Below, in pieces: positions 44,001-52,887 of a stretch of DNA of 64,000 nt; positions within the stretch are counted from its first letter, which is position 1, and the number at the start of each line of letters is the position of its first letter. Origin of the DNA: Opitutaceae bacterium (GTDB lineage: Bacteria; Verrucomicrobiota; Verrucomicrobiia; Opitutales; Opitutaceae); contig JADJTK010000052.1 in NCBI GenBank assembly GCA_016711225.1, forward strand, positions 124,001-188,000, given 5' to 3'. The position numbers and the translations under genes are program-made. The notes below the pieces were generated by a model. It was not told the origin of the DNA and did not search any database. It saw nothing but the letters and a program-made list of their open reading frames with translations.

Positions 44001-44544
44001 CGGAGACAGCCTTGATCTTGACCGTGCGCGGCTTGAGCAGGGTCTCGTCGTCGAGACCGAGCGCGGCCTTGCCCTGGTTGTTCAGGCCGTCGGAGAGCCG
44101 GTCGACCACCACGGCCCCCACGGCGCTCGTGAGACCATTGGTGACGAACGCGCCGGTGGCGGCCTTGCCGAGATTGATGGCGTCGGAGGTTTTATTGTAC
44201 GTCTCGATGCCCATCCGGATGGTGAGCTTCACGAGGTTGTTCTGCTGGATCGTGGCCAGCTGGGCATCGGCGGAGGCCAACTGCCCTCTCACGTTCTCAA
44301 GATCGTCCGCCTTGGCTTCGTAGTTGCCCAGGAACTGTTCGAGGATCGCCAACTCGCGCCGGGCGGACTCGAGGTCGGCCTGCTCCCACCGGACCTGCGT
44401 CATCTTGGCGGCGACCGCCAGTTCGTAGTTCGTCTCGGCCGCCAAACGGCCCGCGGCCACGCACAACCAAACGCCCACGACGAGCAGCCGCAGGAGACGG
44501 CCGAAGAAGCGGCCGGGAGGAATGACACCGGAGAGAACGTTCAT
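41098..44544 (-). CDS. Large exported coiled-coil protein with Ig-like and type A modules
   Basis: This 1148-residue protein starts with a signal peptide (LLRLLVVGVWLCVAAGRLAAET). Residues about 40-130 and 260-330 are Ala/Glu/Leu/Gln-rich with heptad-like spacing (EQADLESARRELAILEQFLG), suggesting coiled coils. The middle is not similar to anything I recognise. Residues near 880-1040 form Ig-like domains, one of the putative-Ig type (YPPGLSFRFMFGTLEGTPTA). The end is the linker plus type A module (ITYTVEFSGTL ... APRRFVRVRVTQL). The start at ATG 44544 is set by the leader. A structural or surface role outside the cytoplasm is likely, but no catalytic motif is visible. Confidence 0.75.
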   Translation of the reverse strand: MNVLSGVIPPGRFFGRLLRLLVVGVWLCVAAGRLAAETNYELAVAAKMTQVRWEQADLESARRELAILEQFLGNYEAKADDLENVRGQLASADAQLATIQQNNLVKLTIRMGIETYNKTSDAINLGKAATGAFVTNGLTSAVGAVVVDRLSDGLNNQGKAALGLDDETLLKPRTVKIKAVSDAARAAYPGLGRVQQSLALSLEAVKIAARREDGTELGDTGAILRKNIMVRDEIAAALAKLDLIGTAATAAKPDADSDLLTAQADVDRLTSELAALNLELNELKAQWLAEEEAARLAANLAVVVPPVHQAPPCVVVPRGEDESDWEYQARVAAAVAAAGQARWDAESPAILAEIADCKGRIASAQGVILADHARIVGGPAVEWFISTYGCDGEVDSNSTASYSGAISSHATLADWVGAVAPAPAALPELITRVEELTDLYTEVANVQNRLLSLGAMLVESGVPSPPDSFNGGMNGVGMGQGAAEALAVTLDQILSQLPLALANGQLQLDRLAAATEAWSSGIGSVGADLDDSLAEAQAALAELIVRGAAWDSALAAAPGLVLGFAQANQAGRLGYFSGTGFVPVVQHEFDLATYQASLFAALSEPGAPGLAAARALRAKFDALAAAAPAIKDAYDAASQRYGSAYDRALSYSSSSLTFPVHQDWSDAAFYSSPAHPVDASGITDQQARLRSCHATSNQVHFTGLTGGALVVGQPVLQWWGLPKLRQLPDPGLDDPESFLPHRLAAVKATILEDGDSWIPLAPAGFNQRCTEVSDRLWALADEADRGGDAAGVAAVNSVFAELGALHGEYMAAHPPATITGQPAGSVQRIAPGTTVEVPLSVTAAGDFLTYQWFVTRWSDDSMGWDEIAGAVAPTLTTPALSQTRCFRVTISNPGGVVVSDLARVEVVTVYPAPVFTSAASATAQVGVPFSWAFTATPAGCWISSQSMSYPPGLSFRFMFGTLEGTPTAAGSWDLQIMANNQGTASYQTFHLTVAPGSLSPFAAWLETWTTAAQRLDPAFTNPDGMPAGDGVANLLKYAFNLLGNGPGQTVSLDRPCTTVLAPEGDSGLPAVTLDGGGHLSVLYIRRKGSSGITYTVEFSGTLATDSWAANAAATETVTSLDETWERVRLTDSVAPAPRRFVRVRVTQL

Positions 44545-45046
44545 GGGCGGAAGGTGAAGACAGGGGAAAACACCACGCCCCGGGAGCGGGAGCCTCCGGG
44601 CGCAGGCAGGCGGGAAGTTTGCTGTCGCGAGTGTGGGAACACCGAAGACGGAGTCAGGAGCGCTCCGTTCGACGGCTGACGATCTCGCAAGGCGGGCGGC
44701 GGGGCGCAATCCGCCAGCGGCAACTACCCTTGGTCAGAAGCCGGCGCTCTTTACCCCATCATTCGACCTTATGGCCAATCACGGGCGCTTCGCTTCTGAG
44801 GCGCGGGAGGCTCCTCGCGCAGGGCAAGCGCCCGTCAAACGGTCCGGTGCGCCGATCCCGGCACGGCTCGCCGGGAGGCTCGCCCGCCTCGGAATGCACA
44901 CGGGAAGGTGCGGCCGCCGTCCAACGAGCGCAACGCCGCAGGCGGCGCGTAGGGCGAGTCAGCCCAACGATCCCTTTCCGCAGATTCGACGCCGCCCATC
45001 AGCAGTGCACGAACTGCCCCGACAGCGGCGAAGGCAAAGCCGCACC
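44545..45046. other. Intergenic, nothing recognised
   Basis: About 500 bases between the stop of the phoH-like gene and the start of the coiled-coil protein gene, both on the minus strand. Open frames here are short, mutually overlapping and without similarity. I saw no terminator with a T-tract. A promoter for the coiled-coil gene must lie here but no convincing boxes were found. Confidence 0.4.
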
Positions 45047-46567
45047 TCAGAGCAGATCCGCGGCGAGTTCGGCGAGTTTGGAGCGCTCGCCCTTGGTGAG
45101 CTTCACGTGGGCGGCGAGCGAGTGACCGTGGAGCTTGTTGCGGCAATACACCAGGCCATTGCTGCGTGAGTCCACGTAGGGATTGTCGATCTGCGCCGGG
45201 TCGCCGATGAGCACAATCTTCGAGCCTTCGGAAATGCGGGTGATGATCGTCTTCACCTCGTGCGGGGTGAGCTGCTGGGCCTCGTCGAGGATGAAGAAGC
45301 GCCGCGCGATCGAGCGGCCACGGATGAAGCACAGCGCCTCGATTTCGACCACTCCGGAACGGATGAGCCGCTCGTAGGGCTTCATCAAGGGCACCGGCCC
45401 GCCCCCGCCGGCCGCCACCGGCACGAACCCGGGCGCACCGAAGGCCGAGCCGTCCTTCTTGCTCTTCTTCGCCACCTTCTTGGCGGCGAACTGGGGATCC
45501 TTCGGCGGCTTCGAAGGGATTAGCACCTCGAGCGCGTCGTAATAGGGCTGGAGCCACGGCTTCATCTTCTCCTCGAGCGAACCGGGGAGGAAGCCGATGT
45601 CCTTGCCGAGCGCGATGACCGGGCGGGAGATGGATACACCGTCGAAGCGGCTGTTCTCCTCGCGCACCTGCTGCAGGGCGCAGGCGATGGAGAGCAGCGT
45701 CTTGCCCGTGCCGGCCTTGCCGTAGCAGGTGACCAGCGAAAGGGTGTCGTCGAGCAGCGCATCCATGAAGAACTGCTGCTCAAGATTGCGGGCGCGGATC
45801 GGCACGCCGCCGGGGGCCTGCACGTGGTCGGGAATGCGCAGGCGGCGGATGATACCGGTGCCAAAATGGCGACCGGGCATCGTCTTGCCCTCCGGGGTTT
45901 TGAGGAGCACGTAGTCGTTAAGCAGCAAATCCTTGAGCCCTTCGCCCTCGAACTCGATCTGCCCCTCCGAGGCGAAGCGCTGCATCTCGTAGATCGAGAG
46001 CGGAATGGTGTGGTAGGCGCGGTCCTCGTCCTCGACGGGTACCTTGTCGTTGAGAAAATCCTGGGCCTCCAGGCCCACCGCACGCGCCTTGAGGGCGACG
46101 TTGACATCCTTGGTCACCAGGATGGTGGGCGGCGGAAAACTGTCCTTCACGAAGAGCGCGCACGCGATGATGCGGTTGTCCTTCTTGGTGAGGTCGGGCA
46201 GCACCGACCGCAGCCGCGCCATCGTGGCCGAGGTGTCACCATCCAACAGGTACTTGTTGATGATAACCGAGAGCGTGCCGCCGGTGGGCAGGTCCACGCC
46301 CTCGAGCATCGAGCGGCTGTCGGGCAGCAACTGCGAGAGGATGCGGTGCACGGTGCGGGCGTTGCGGCCCCGCTCGGTGGACTGCTCCGATTTGATGGCA
46401 TCGAGCTCCTCGAGTACCTCGACCGGGATGACGAGGTTGTTGTCGGCGAACTTGAAGATCGCCTGGGGATCGTGCAGCAGCACGTTCGTATCGAGGACGA
46501 AGGTCTTGGCCTTCGTGGAAACTTTAAGCCGCGGTTTGGTTTGAAGCGTCCCGTGGGGGGTACTCAT
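45047..46567 (-). CDS. PhoH-family ATPase with N-terminal PIN domain (YlaK-like)
   Basis: This 506-residue protein combines an N-terminal PIN nuclease-like domain (FVLDTNVLLHDP at about residues 23-34, LEELDAIK, DVNVALKARAVG) with a C-terminal PhoH P-loop domain (Walker A CYGKAGTGKTLLS; Walker B FFILDEAQQLTPHEVKTIIT; GDPAQID). Such PIN-PhoH proteins are linked to RNA processing or degradation and possess ATPase/helicase activity in some bacteria. A Lys/Gly-rich insertion (VAKKSKKDGSAFGAPG ... AAGGGGPVP) interrupts the PhoH domain, as in other members of this subfamily. The start at ATG 46567 is preferred since upstream codons give no similarity. It is divergent from the isomerase gene across 191 bases. 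Confidence 0.92.
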   Translation of the reverse strand: MSTPHGTLQTKPRLKVSTKAKTFVLDTNVLLHDPQAIFKFADNNLVIPVEVLEELDAIKSEQSTERGRNARTVHRILSQLLPDSRSMLEGVDLPTGGTLSVIINKYLLDGDTSATMARLRSVLPDLTKKDNRIIACALFVKDSFPPPTILVTKDVNVALKARAVGLEAQDFLNDKVPVEDEDRAYHTIPLSIYEMQRFASEGQIEFEGEGLKDLLLNDYVLLKTPEGKTMPGRHFGTGIIRRLRIPDHVQAPGGVPIRARNLEQQFFMDALLDDTLSLVTCYGKAGTGKTLLSIACALQQVREENSRFDGVSISRPVIALGKDIGFLPGSLEEKMKPWLQPYYDALEVLIPSKPPKDPQFAAKKVAKKSKKDGSAFGAPGFVPVAAGGGGPVPLMKPYERLIRSGVVEIEALCFIRGRSIARRFFILDEAQQLTPHEVKTIITRISEGSKIVLIGDPAQIDNPYVDSRSNGLVYCRNKLHGHSLAAHVKLTKGERSKLAELAADLL

Positions 46568-46758
46568 CAGCGGGTAGGATGTTGGGGGTGAGACAATCGC
46601 CGAGCGCCGCCGAGTCGATGCAATTCCCCGATGCAGCCGGCGGTATTCGGCAACGTTTGCATGACGTCGGGGGTCGCAGGAGCCGGGCCAACGGGCCATG
46701 CGAAGTGGAACGATTCGCGCCTTGCACGGTGAAACACCGGCCGCTTGCCTCACCACCC

Positions 46759-47274
46759 ATGTCGTCCACCACCACCAAAGAATACGCCGTGATCAGCACC
46801 GACCACGGAGACATCAAGATCGAGTTCTGGCCCGAAGTTGCCCCAAAGACTGTCGAGAACTTCAAGACGCTCGCCAGCGACGGCTTCTACGACGGCACCG
46901 CGTTCCACCGCGTGATCAAGGGCTTCATGATCCAAGGCGGCTGCCCCAACACCAAGGCCGGCGCCAAGGGCATTCCCGGCACCGGCGACCCAGGCTACAA
47001 GGTGAAGGCCGAGTTCAACGATCGCGCCCACACCCGCGGCGTGATCTCGATGGCCCGCGCCGCCAGCCCGGACTCGGCCGGCTGCCAATTCTTCATCTGC
47101 CACGGCGATGCCAAGTTCCTGGACCGCCAGTACACCGCCTTCGGCAAGCTCGCCGCCGGCGACGACGTGCTGGAGAAGATCGCCACCTCCGCCGTAACCT
47201 CCGGCGCGGGCGGCGAACGCAGCACCCCCACCGCCCGCCTCGGCGTGAAGTCGGTGAAGATCGTCTCGGAGTAA
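46759..47274 (+). CDS. Cyclophilin-type peptidyl-prolyl cis-trans isomerase
   Basis: This 171-residue enzyme catalyses proline isomerisation during protein folding. The cyclophilin core is complete: YDGTAFHRVIKGFMIQGG with the catalytic Arg, GVISMARAASPDSAGCQFFI and LDRQYTAFGKL. There is no signal peptide or lipobox, so it is probably cytoplasmic. ATG at 46759 begins MSSTTTKEYAVISTDHGDIK; the frame upstream is not similar to the family. A strong terminator lies 29 bases downstream. Confidence 0.95.
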   Translation: MSSTTTKEYAVISTDHGDIKIEFWPEVAPKTVENFKTLASDGFYDGTAFHRVIKGFMIQGGCPNTKAGAKGIPGTGDPGYKVKAEFNDRAHTRGVISMARAASPDSAGCQFFICHGDAKFLDRQYTAFGKLAAGDDVLEKIATSAVTSGAGGERSTPTARLGVKSVKIVSE

Positions 47275-47302
47275 CTGCAATTCGAGAACAACGTTTTCCC
47301 TC

Positions 47303-47333
47303 GGCGCCGCCCCTCCACGAGCGGCGCCTTTTT
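47303..47333 (+). terminator. Rho-independent terminator after the isomerase gene
   Basis: Perfect 8-base arms ggcgccgc (47303-47310) and gcggcgcc (47321-47328) enclose a 10-base loop and are followed by ttttt (47329-47333), a classical intrinsic terminator. Confidence 0.9.
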
Positions 47334-47724
47334 GCGCCCATACCGAGCCGGTCCCGTCGGGGCAGGCGGCACGCGACGCCCTCCTCCTCGCCGCCGTAAG
47401 CCACGTGCGCGCACGCGCCCTCTGCGCGACGTCGGCGTCCGTGCGGGCGGGGGCTCCGGTTTCGCCGGGACGGAGGCCGGCGCCCCGCCATGCAGCTTCG
47501 GCGACGCCCGCAACACAGCGCAATCAGCCACGAAAAGGCCCGAGCGTCTACGGTGATGGAGGCAGCGAGCGAAGACGAACAAGCTGCCTTCGCTCTCCGA
47601 ATACGACGCCTGCCTTCCCCCTAGCGAGCTTCCCCGGCGCGCGCATTTATGGCTCCGGCATCACGGCAACCAATAGTCGACAGCAACAAGGACGGAGCGG
47701 CTCTCGTGCACCACGACAACTCAC
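47334..47724. other. Intergenic, nothing recognised
   Basis: About 390 bases between converging genes. Frames on both strands are Arg/Ala-rich and unrelated to known families. No RNA gene was seen. Confidence 0.4.
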
Positions 47725-48985
47725 CTACCGCGCCCGTACCACGTCGCAGAACCTCCGAGCCGCCTCGCGCAACTCCGCCTCGTCCAGCACGCCGAAGGTG
47801 AGCCGCGCGGTGTTCTTCGCCGGCGCATCGCCGTAGCACAGCTCCCCGGGCACGTAGAGCACCCCGGCCGCCACACAGGCGCGATAGAAATCCGAATCGA
47901 GTCCGAGGTCGGCCCCCTCGGGAGCCTGCAGCCACAGGTAGAGTCCGCCGTGCGGTTGCGCCCACGACCAGCCGAGCGCCGGCAGCTCACCCTCGACGAG
48001 GGCGGCGTGCAGCACCTGCATCTTCCGCGCGTAAGCCGGTCGAATACGGGCGAGATGCCGCTCAAACGAACCATCGCCGATCACCCGCTCCAGTACCGCC
48101 TGGTTCAGGTTGGCCGAGCCGAAATCGTGGTGCCCCTTCACGTGCAGCATCCGCGCAAGCCACTCGTCGTCGGTGCAGTAGCCATAGCCGACCTTGAGCC
48201 CCGTGGCGAACGGCTTGGTGAGGGTGCCGGCATAAAGCCGCGGAAAGGCCGCCCACTCGTCGAGGGCAAGCACACTCGGGGCGCCAGCCGAGCCATCGAA
48301 GGCCATCTGCCGGTAGGCGGCATCCTCGATCGTGGGCACCACGAGTCCGTGCGCGGAGAGCACCCGCGCGAGCCCTCGCTTTTCATCCTCATCGAGCGAG
48401 CGCCCGGACGGATTGGAGAAGTAACCGACAAGGTACCGCCTTGATCCGCTGCGTATCACCGGTGCGAAGCCAAGCCCCGAGCCTCGTCTCGAGCGCCGCC
48501 AAATCGAGCCGGCCATCGGCCGCGACCGGCAGCGAACGCGCCTCCAGCCCGAGCCCGCGCAGCATCTCCAGAAAGACGAAATAGCTCGGCCGATCGACGA
48601 GCACGATATCGCCCGGATCGCAGAGCACTTGCATCGCAAGGTAGAGCGCCTGTTGCGAGCCGGTGGTGACGAGCATCCGACTCGGGTCGGCCCAGTCGGG
48701 CGCGCGGCCCTCCTCACGGGCAAGGCGCTCGGCGAGCAGTTGCCGCAAGCGCGGCCGGCCCTGGTTGGTACCGTATTGGAGAAGCTCGGGCGAAGCGCCA
48801 GGAGCGGTGAGCGCGGCCACGGCCTCCCCGAAGCTCTCGACCGGGAGGGTGACGTTGTCGGTGAACCCGGCCGCGAGGGAGAGCAGCCGCGGGTTCTCGA
48901 GCGCAGCCGTCATGAGCCGCGCGATGATCGGTGGGCTCGCGCGTTGCCCGAGGGAGGAGAAGACAGGGCGACTGGATTCGCTCAT
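47725..48985 (-). pseudogene. Frameshifted PLP-dependent class I/II aminotransferase (2-aminoadipate/MocR type)
   Basis: Two overlapping frames join into one fold-type I aminotransferase. The first frame, from ATG 48985 (MSESSRPVFSSLGQRA), carries LLQYGTNQGRPRLRQLLAER and VTTGSQQALYLAMQVLCDPG and breaks at TGDTQRIKAV. The second resumes at YLVGYFSNPSGRSL and contains the PLP lysine region AGTLTKPFATGLKVGY and GWSWAQPHGGLYLWLQ. One surplus base in the accgcc at about 48436-48437 explains the break; the total of 1261 bases is 3n+1. The likely intact product has 419 residues and resembles multi-substrate aminotransferases that act on aromatic or branched amino acids or 2-aminoadipate. Whether the gene is dead or the sequence wrong cannot be told. 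Confidence 0.85.
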
Positions 48986-49191
48986 GGGAAGTCGCTCCAC
49001 CATGCCCGGACCTCGGGCACTCCGACAATGCGAAGTTTCTGCGGAAGTCACAGGGCGAGTCCGGCAGTTTCCCAGACAAGCCGGGGTGACCGAGGACGAA
49101 ATGCCCACCGCTTAAGTGGACGGCCGTGAGCTTAAGCGGTCGGGAGACCCTCGCTGGTTCGGCCAGCCCGCACGAATCGCTGCACATAAAA

Positions 49192-49217
49192 GCGGCGCAG
49201 ACCGGAATCTGCGCCGC
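49192..49217 (-). terminator. Rho-independent terminator after ftsH
   Basis: On the minus strand, 10-base arms gcggcgcaga and tctgcgccgc enclose a 6-base loop and are followed by tttta. It lies 31 bases beyond the ftsH stop codon. Confidence 0.85.
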
Positions 49218-49247
49218 GAAAGATTAGGCTGGGGGTTGATCGACCGA

Positions 49248-51260
49248 TCAGGCCGGCGTGGGCGACGGGGCCGAGTCGGTGGCCGGCAAGTCCTTCGACT
49301 CCTCCTTGCGATCGGCCTCGACCTTGCTCGACTTGTCCGCGATCACCGGCGGGAGCGAGTGCACCACCGGGGTCTGAATGGAGCCGAACTTGACGATCTC
49401 CTCCACGTGTTTGCCCTCGATGGTCTCGTGCAGCAGCAGCGCCTCGGCCACCGCGTTGAGGGCGGCGCGGTGCTCGTTGAGCAGCGCGGTCGCGCGGGCA
49501 TACTGCTCGTCGACAATGCGGCGCACCTCGCCATCGATCTTCTGGGCGGTGGCCTGGCTGAAGTTCTCGGAGCGCGAGATTTCGCGTCCCAAGAAAACAG
49601 TGTCGTGGGTGTCGCCGTAGGCGATCGGCCCGAGCTCGCTCATGCCCCAGTCGCAGACCATGTGACGGGCCAATTTGGTGACCATCTGGATGTCGCTGGA
49701 GGCGCCATTGGAGACGTCGGCAAACGCGATCTCCTCGGCGATGCGCCCACCCAGCCCCATGGCGATACGATTGAGGATGTTGCGCTTGTAGAGACTGAGG
49801 ACTTCGCGCTTCGGGAGGTACATCGCCATACCCAGCGCCCGCCCCCGCGGCAGGATGGTGACCTTGTGCAGCTGGTTCTTCTCGTCGTCGATCAACACAC
49901 CGATGAGCGCGTGGCCGGCCTCGTGATAGGCGGTCATGCGCTTCTCCTCGTCATCCATCATGCGACGGCGTTCACGGCCGAAGAGCACCTTCTCGCGCGC
50001 ATCCTCGATGTCGATGCGCTCGACCTTCTTCTTGTTGCGGCGGGCGGCCAGCAGCGCGCCCTCATTGAGGAGATTGGCAAGATCCGCACCGGACAGGCCA
50101 GAGGTGGCGCGGCCGATCTCGGCGAGATCCACGTCGTCGGCCATGTTGATGCGCTTGGCATGCACGCGCAGGATCTGCTCGCGGCCGATCATGTCGGGCA
50201 GGTCGATGAAGATCTGGCGGTCGAAACGCCCCGGGCGCAGCAGCGCACTGTCGAGCACGTCGGGACGATTGGTCGCCGCGATGATGATGACGCCCTCGGT
50301 GGTGTCGAAGCCGTCCATCTCGACGAGCAACGAGTTGAGCGTCTGTTCGCGCTCATCGTTGCCGCCGCCCAAGCCGGCGCCGCGCTGGCGGCCCACGGCG
50401 TCGATCTCGTCGATGAAGACGATGCAGGGGGCGTTCTTGCGGCCCTGTTCGAACATGTCACGCACGCGACTGGCGCCAACGCCCACAAACATCTCCACAA
50501 AGTCAGAACCGCTGATCGAGAAGAAAGGAACGTCGGCCTCACCGGCCACCGCCTTGGCGAGCAGCGTCTTGCCGGTGCCCGGAGGGCCGACCATCAACAC
50601 GCCCTTCGGGATACGCCCGCCCATCTTCTGGAACTTCTTCGGGTCCTTGAGAAACTCGACGACTTCCGCGACCTCCTCCTTCGCCTCGTCGCAGCCAGCG
50701 ACTTCCTTGAAGGTGATCTTGTCGCGGTCGCGGGTGAGCAGCTTGGCGCGGCTCTTGCCGAAGTTGAGCGCGCCACGACCGGCGGCGCGGATTTGGCGCA
50801 AGAAAAGGAAATACAGCACGCCCAGGATCAGGACGAAGGGGATCAAGCTGGTCAGCAGGCCCGTCAACATCGTCTCGGCCGCCGGCTCCTTGAAGATGTG
50901 GGTGGCCTGAAGGCGGGCGATGCTTTCGTCGGTCACGCGACCGGCGGCGCTAAAACGCGAGCTCTCCACTCCGTCGTCATTCTTGGCCGGAGTCTTCAGT
51001 TCTCCGGTGATCGTGGTGTAGAAGGGACCGCCAGCCGAGTCGGCCTTGATAACACCCGACTTGATCCCCTCCTTCTCGGCCAGATCGATCACCTGTTGGA
51101 TGTTGAGTTTGACCGGGGCGGCCGTGCGCCCGGAAGGGATCGCGACCACGGCGATCGCCAAGGCGAAGATCGCCGCCCAAATTAACCATACCTTGGGCTG
51201 GAAACCCTCGGGACGGACGTTCTTCAGCGGACGGCGTTTGGAGCTTTCGTTATCAGACAT
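49248..51260 (-). CDS. ftsH: ATP-dependent zinc metalloprotease FtsH
   Basis: The product is a 670-residue membrane-anchored AAA+ protease that degrades misfolded membrane proteins and regulatory proteins. Two membrane segments (about 24-42 and 132-154) bracket a periplasmic domain. The AAA domain has Walker A GPPGTGKT (225-232), Walker B IVFIDEID and second region of homology NRPDVLDSALLRPGRFDRQI. The zinc site HEAGH is at 446-450 with the distal Asp in SSDIQMVT. Length and order are typical. The ATG at 51260 lies inside the end of tilS (8-base overlap), so the two are translated from one message. An intrinsic terminator follows. Confidence 0.98.
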   Translation of the reverse strand: MSDNESSKRRPLKNVRPEGFQPKVWLIWAAIFALAIAVVAIPSGRTAAPVKLNIQQVIDLAEKEGIKSGVIKADSAGGPFYTTITGELKTPAKNDDGVESSRFSAAGRVTDESIARLQATHIFKEPAAETMLTGLLTSLIPFVLILGVLYFLFLRQIRAAGRGALNFGKSRAKLLTRDRDKITFKEVAGCDEAKEEVAEVVEFLKDPKKFQKMGGRIPKGVLMVGPPGTGKTLLAKAVAGEADVPFFSISGSDFVEMFVGVGASRVRDMFEQGRKNAPCIVFIDEIDAVGRQRGAGLGGGNDEREQTLNSLLVEMDGFDTTEGVIIIAATNRPDVLDSALLRPGRFDRQIFIDLPDMIGREQILRVHAKRINMADDVDLAEIGRATSGLSGADLANLLNEGALLAARRNKKKVERIDIEDAREKVLFGRERRRMMDDEEKRMTAYHEAGHALIGVLIDDEKNQLHKVTILPRGRALGMAMYLPKREVLSLYKRNILNRIAMGLGGRIAEEIAFADVSNGASSDIQMVTKLARHMVCDWGMSELGPIAYGDTHDTVFLGREISRSENFSQATAQKIDGEVRRIVDEQYARATALLNEHRAALNAVAEALLLHETIEGKHVEEIVKFGSIQTPVVHSLPPVIADKSSKVEADRKEESKDLPATDSAPSPTPA

Positions 51261-52887
51261 GGCGGGTAGCGCAGAGTGGGTTGGCGGGGAGATATGTCAA
51301 TTGAACGGCCACCATCGTTCCCTCGACAATGCGCCCACACTGCGCGGGCGGCAGGCCCGGCACCCAAAGGATGGTCCCGGCGGCGCTGCAAACCACCGGG
51401 AGGCTCTTGCGCAACTCCCGTGGAATCTGACGGTTGACGAACTGGTCCTGCAATTTCGTCGACCCCACGGACCCCAGAGGCACGTAGCGGTCGCCAGGCT
51501 GCCAAGGACGGATGGAAAGACCTGCGGGGGTTTCCATTGCCGCCAAAAAAGCAGTCCGTCCGTCATCAAACTCCCCTGCACTGATCCGGTCCACGAGCTC
51601 TGCCTCAAGGGCCACGACGGCCGCGCGCAGCGAGGCGCCGCCGGGCAAGGCGATCACGCCTGGCACCTCTAGCGTCCCGCCCGCCCAAGCCGGGGCCACC
51701 GTCTCCGCGGTCACGAGACGCGCCTCACCGCCCAGTACGATCAGAAACCCGGCGCTGCCCATGCTCCACTTCGCGTCGCGCCCCGCGCGCACCGCCGCCA
51801 GCAGATCCTCAAATGCCGTCCGCCCGAGCACCTCGCTCAGGTCCAGGGCCCCAAGCCAGCGGTGCAGCGCCCGTCGGGTCACCGCCACCGGCGCCTCGCG
51901 CGCCAGCGCCAGCGGCATCACTTCGCTGAGGGCCGCCGGCAATACGCGATCCGCCCATAGCTCGAGCGCCTCGTCCTCCTCCTCGAGCAGCGCCCGCGAG
52001 CGCGCCACGGCCTCGGCCAAATCCACCGGGGCCGCCGCAGCCGCCCACGCTGGCACGACCTGCCGGCGCAACCGGTTTCGAAAGAAGGCCTCGCCGTGAT
52101 TCGTTTCGTCCTCGCACCACGGCACGCCGGCCGCTCGCAGCGCCGCCAGGATCTCCGCCTTCGGCACCCCGAGCAACGGCCGGAGCCGCACCGTCCCGTC
52201 GGCCATGCGCTGCACCGGCCGGGGCGCCGCGAGGCCGCGCGCCCCACTTCCCCGGCTCAGCCGCAGCAACATCGTCTCGACCACGTCGTCCCGGTGATGC
52301 CCCAGCCAGAGCGCCCGGGCGCCATGGGCCTCCATCGCGTCGTCGAAAAACGAAAACCTCGCTTCCCGCGCCTCCGCTTCGGACACGTCGCTGCCCTCCG
52401 GCCAGCTCGCCGCGCCAACCACCAGCGTCACCCCCAACGCCTGGCAAAGCTGGCGGCAAAACGCCTCGTCGGCATCCGCCGCTACTCCGCGCAGCCGGTG
52501 ATTGAAGTGCAGCGCGACCAGCCGCGTTTCACTTCGGGTTTCGGGCTGCGAGTTTCGGGCTCCGGGAAGAACAGTGGCACGCTGCTTCAGCACGTGCGTG
52601 CCCCCGTCTCCGCAGTCGTCCGACGCGGGCTGAAGCACCGCTTCTCCGCCCTCCTGCCTTCTGCGCTCTTCCTTCTTCCTCCGCTGGCCGCACTGCGCGG
52701 CCAGCGCCAACAGCAGTGCGACCGAGTCCGCCCCGCCGGAGAGGGCCACACACCACGGGGCGCCTTCGCCGGCCTCCGCCGTTGCCGCCAGCCACGCACG
52801 CAACCGCGCCGGCCAACGTACCACGGGGAACGCCGCCCCCAAAGCGCGTACCGCCGCAGGCCAGTCGATGTCGCGTGCGGGTTTCAT
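51253..52887 (-). CDS. tilS: tRNA(Ile)-lysidine synthase TilS with an unusual insertion
   Basis: TilS modifies C34 of the tRNA that reads AUA codons, using lysine and ATP, and is essential in most bacteria. The 544-residue product has the PP-loop motif SGGADS (residues 50-55), the HFNHRLRG motif (about 126-133), GHHRDDVVETMLLRL and WCEDETN, then C-terminal TilS domains (SIRPWQPGDRYVPLG). Between the PP-loop and HFNHR lie about 69 residues instead of the usual roughly 30. The extra part is low-complexity and charged (GQRRKKEERRRQEGG; RNSQPETRSET). ATG 52887 is chosen because it yields a normal N-terminus. The stop overlaps the ftsH start. Confidence 0.93.
   Translation of the reverse strand: MKPARDIDWPAAVRALGAAFPVVRWPARLRAWLAATAEAGEGAPWCVALSGGADSVALLLALAAQCGQRRKKEERRRQEGGEAVLQPASDDCGDGGTHVLKQRATVLPGARNSQPETRSETRLVALHFNHRLRGVAADADEAFCRQLCQALGVTLVVGAASWPEGSDVSEAEAREARFSFFDDAMEAHGARALWLGHHRDDVVETMLLRLSRGSGARGLAAPRPVQRMADGTVRLRPLLGVPKAEILAALRAAGVPWCEDETNHGEAFFRNRLRRQVVPAWAAAAAPVDLAEAVARSRALLEEEDEALELWADRVLPAALSEVMPLALAREAPVAVTRRALHRWLGALDLSEVLGRTAFEDLLAAVRAGRDAKWSMGSAGFLIVLGGEARLVTAETVAPAWAGGTLEVPGVIALPGGASLRAAVVALEAELVDRISAGEFDDGRTAFLAAMETPAGLSIRPWQPGDRYVPLGSVGSTKLQDQFVNRQIPRELRKSLPVVCSAAGTILWVPGLPPAQCGRIVEGTMVAVQLTYLPANPLCATRHV

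Noticed and set aside
3095..44544. PEP-CTERM or LPxTG sorting of the secreted proteins
   Set aside because: None of the C-termini has a PEP motif, transmembrane helix with Arg tail, or LPxTG; all end with the beta-rich module.
46579..46758. Longer N-terminus for the cyclophilin
   Set aside because: The added residues are encoded by the divergent promoter region and have no similarity to the family. The ATG at 46759 gives the expected start.
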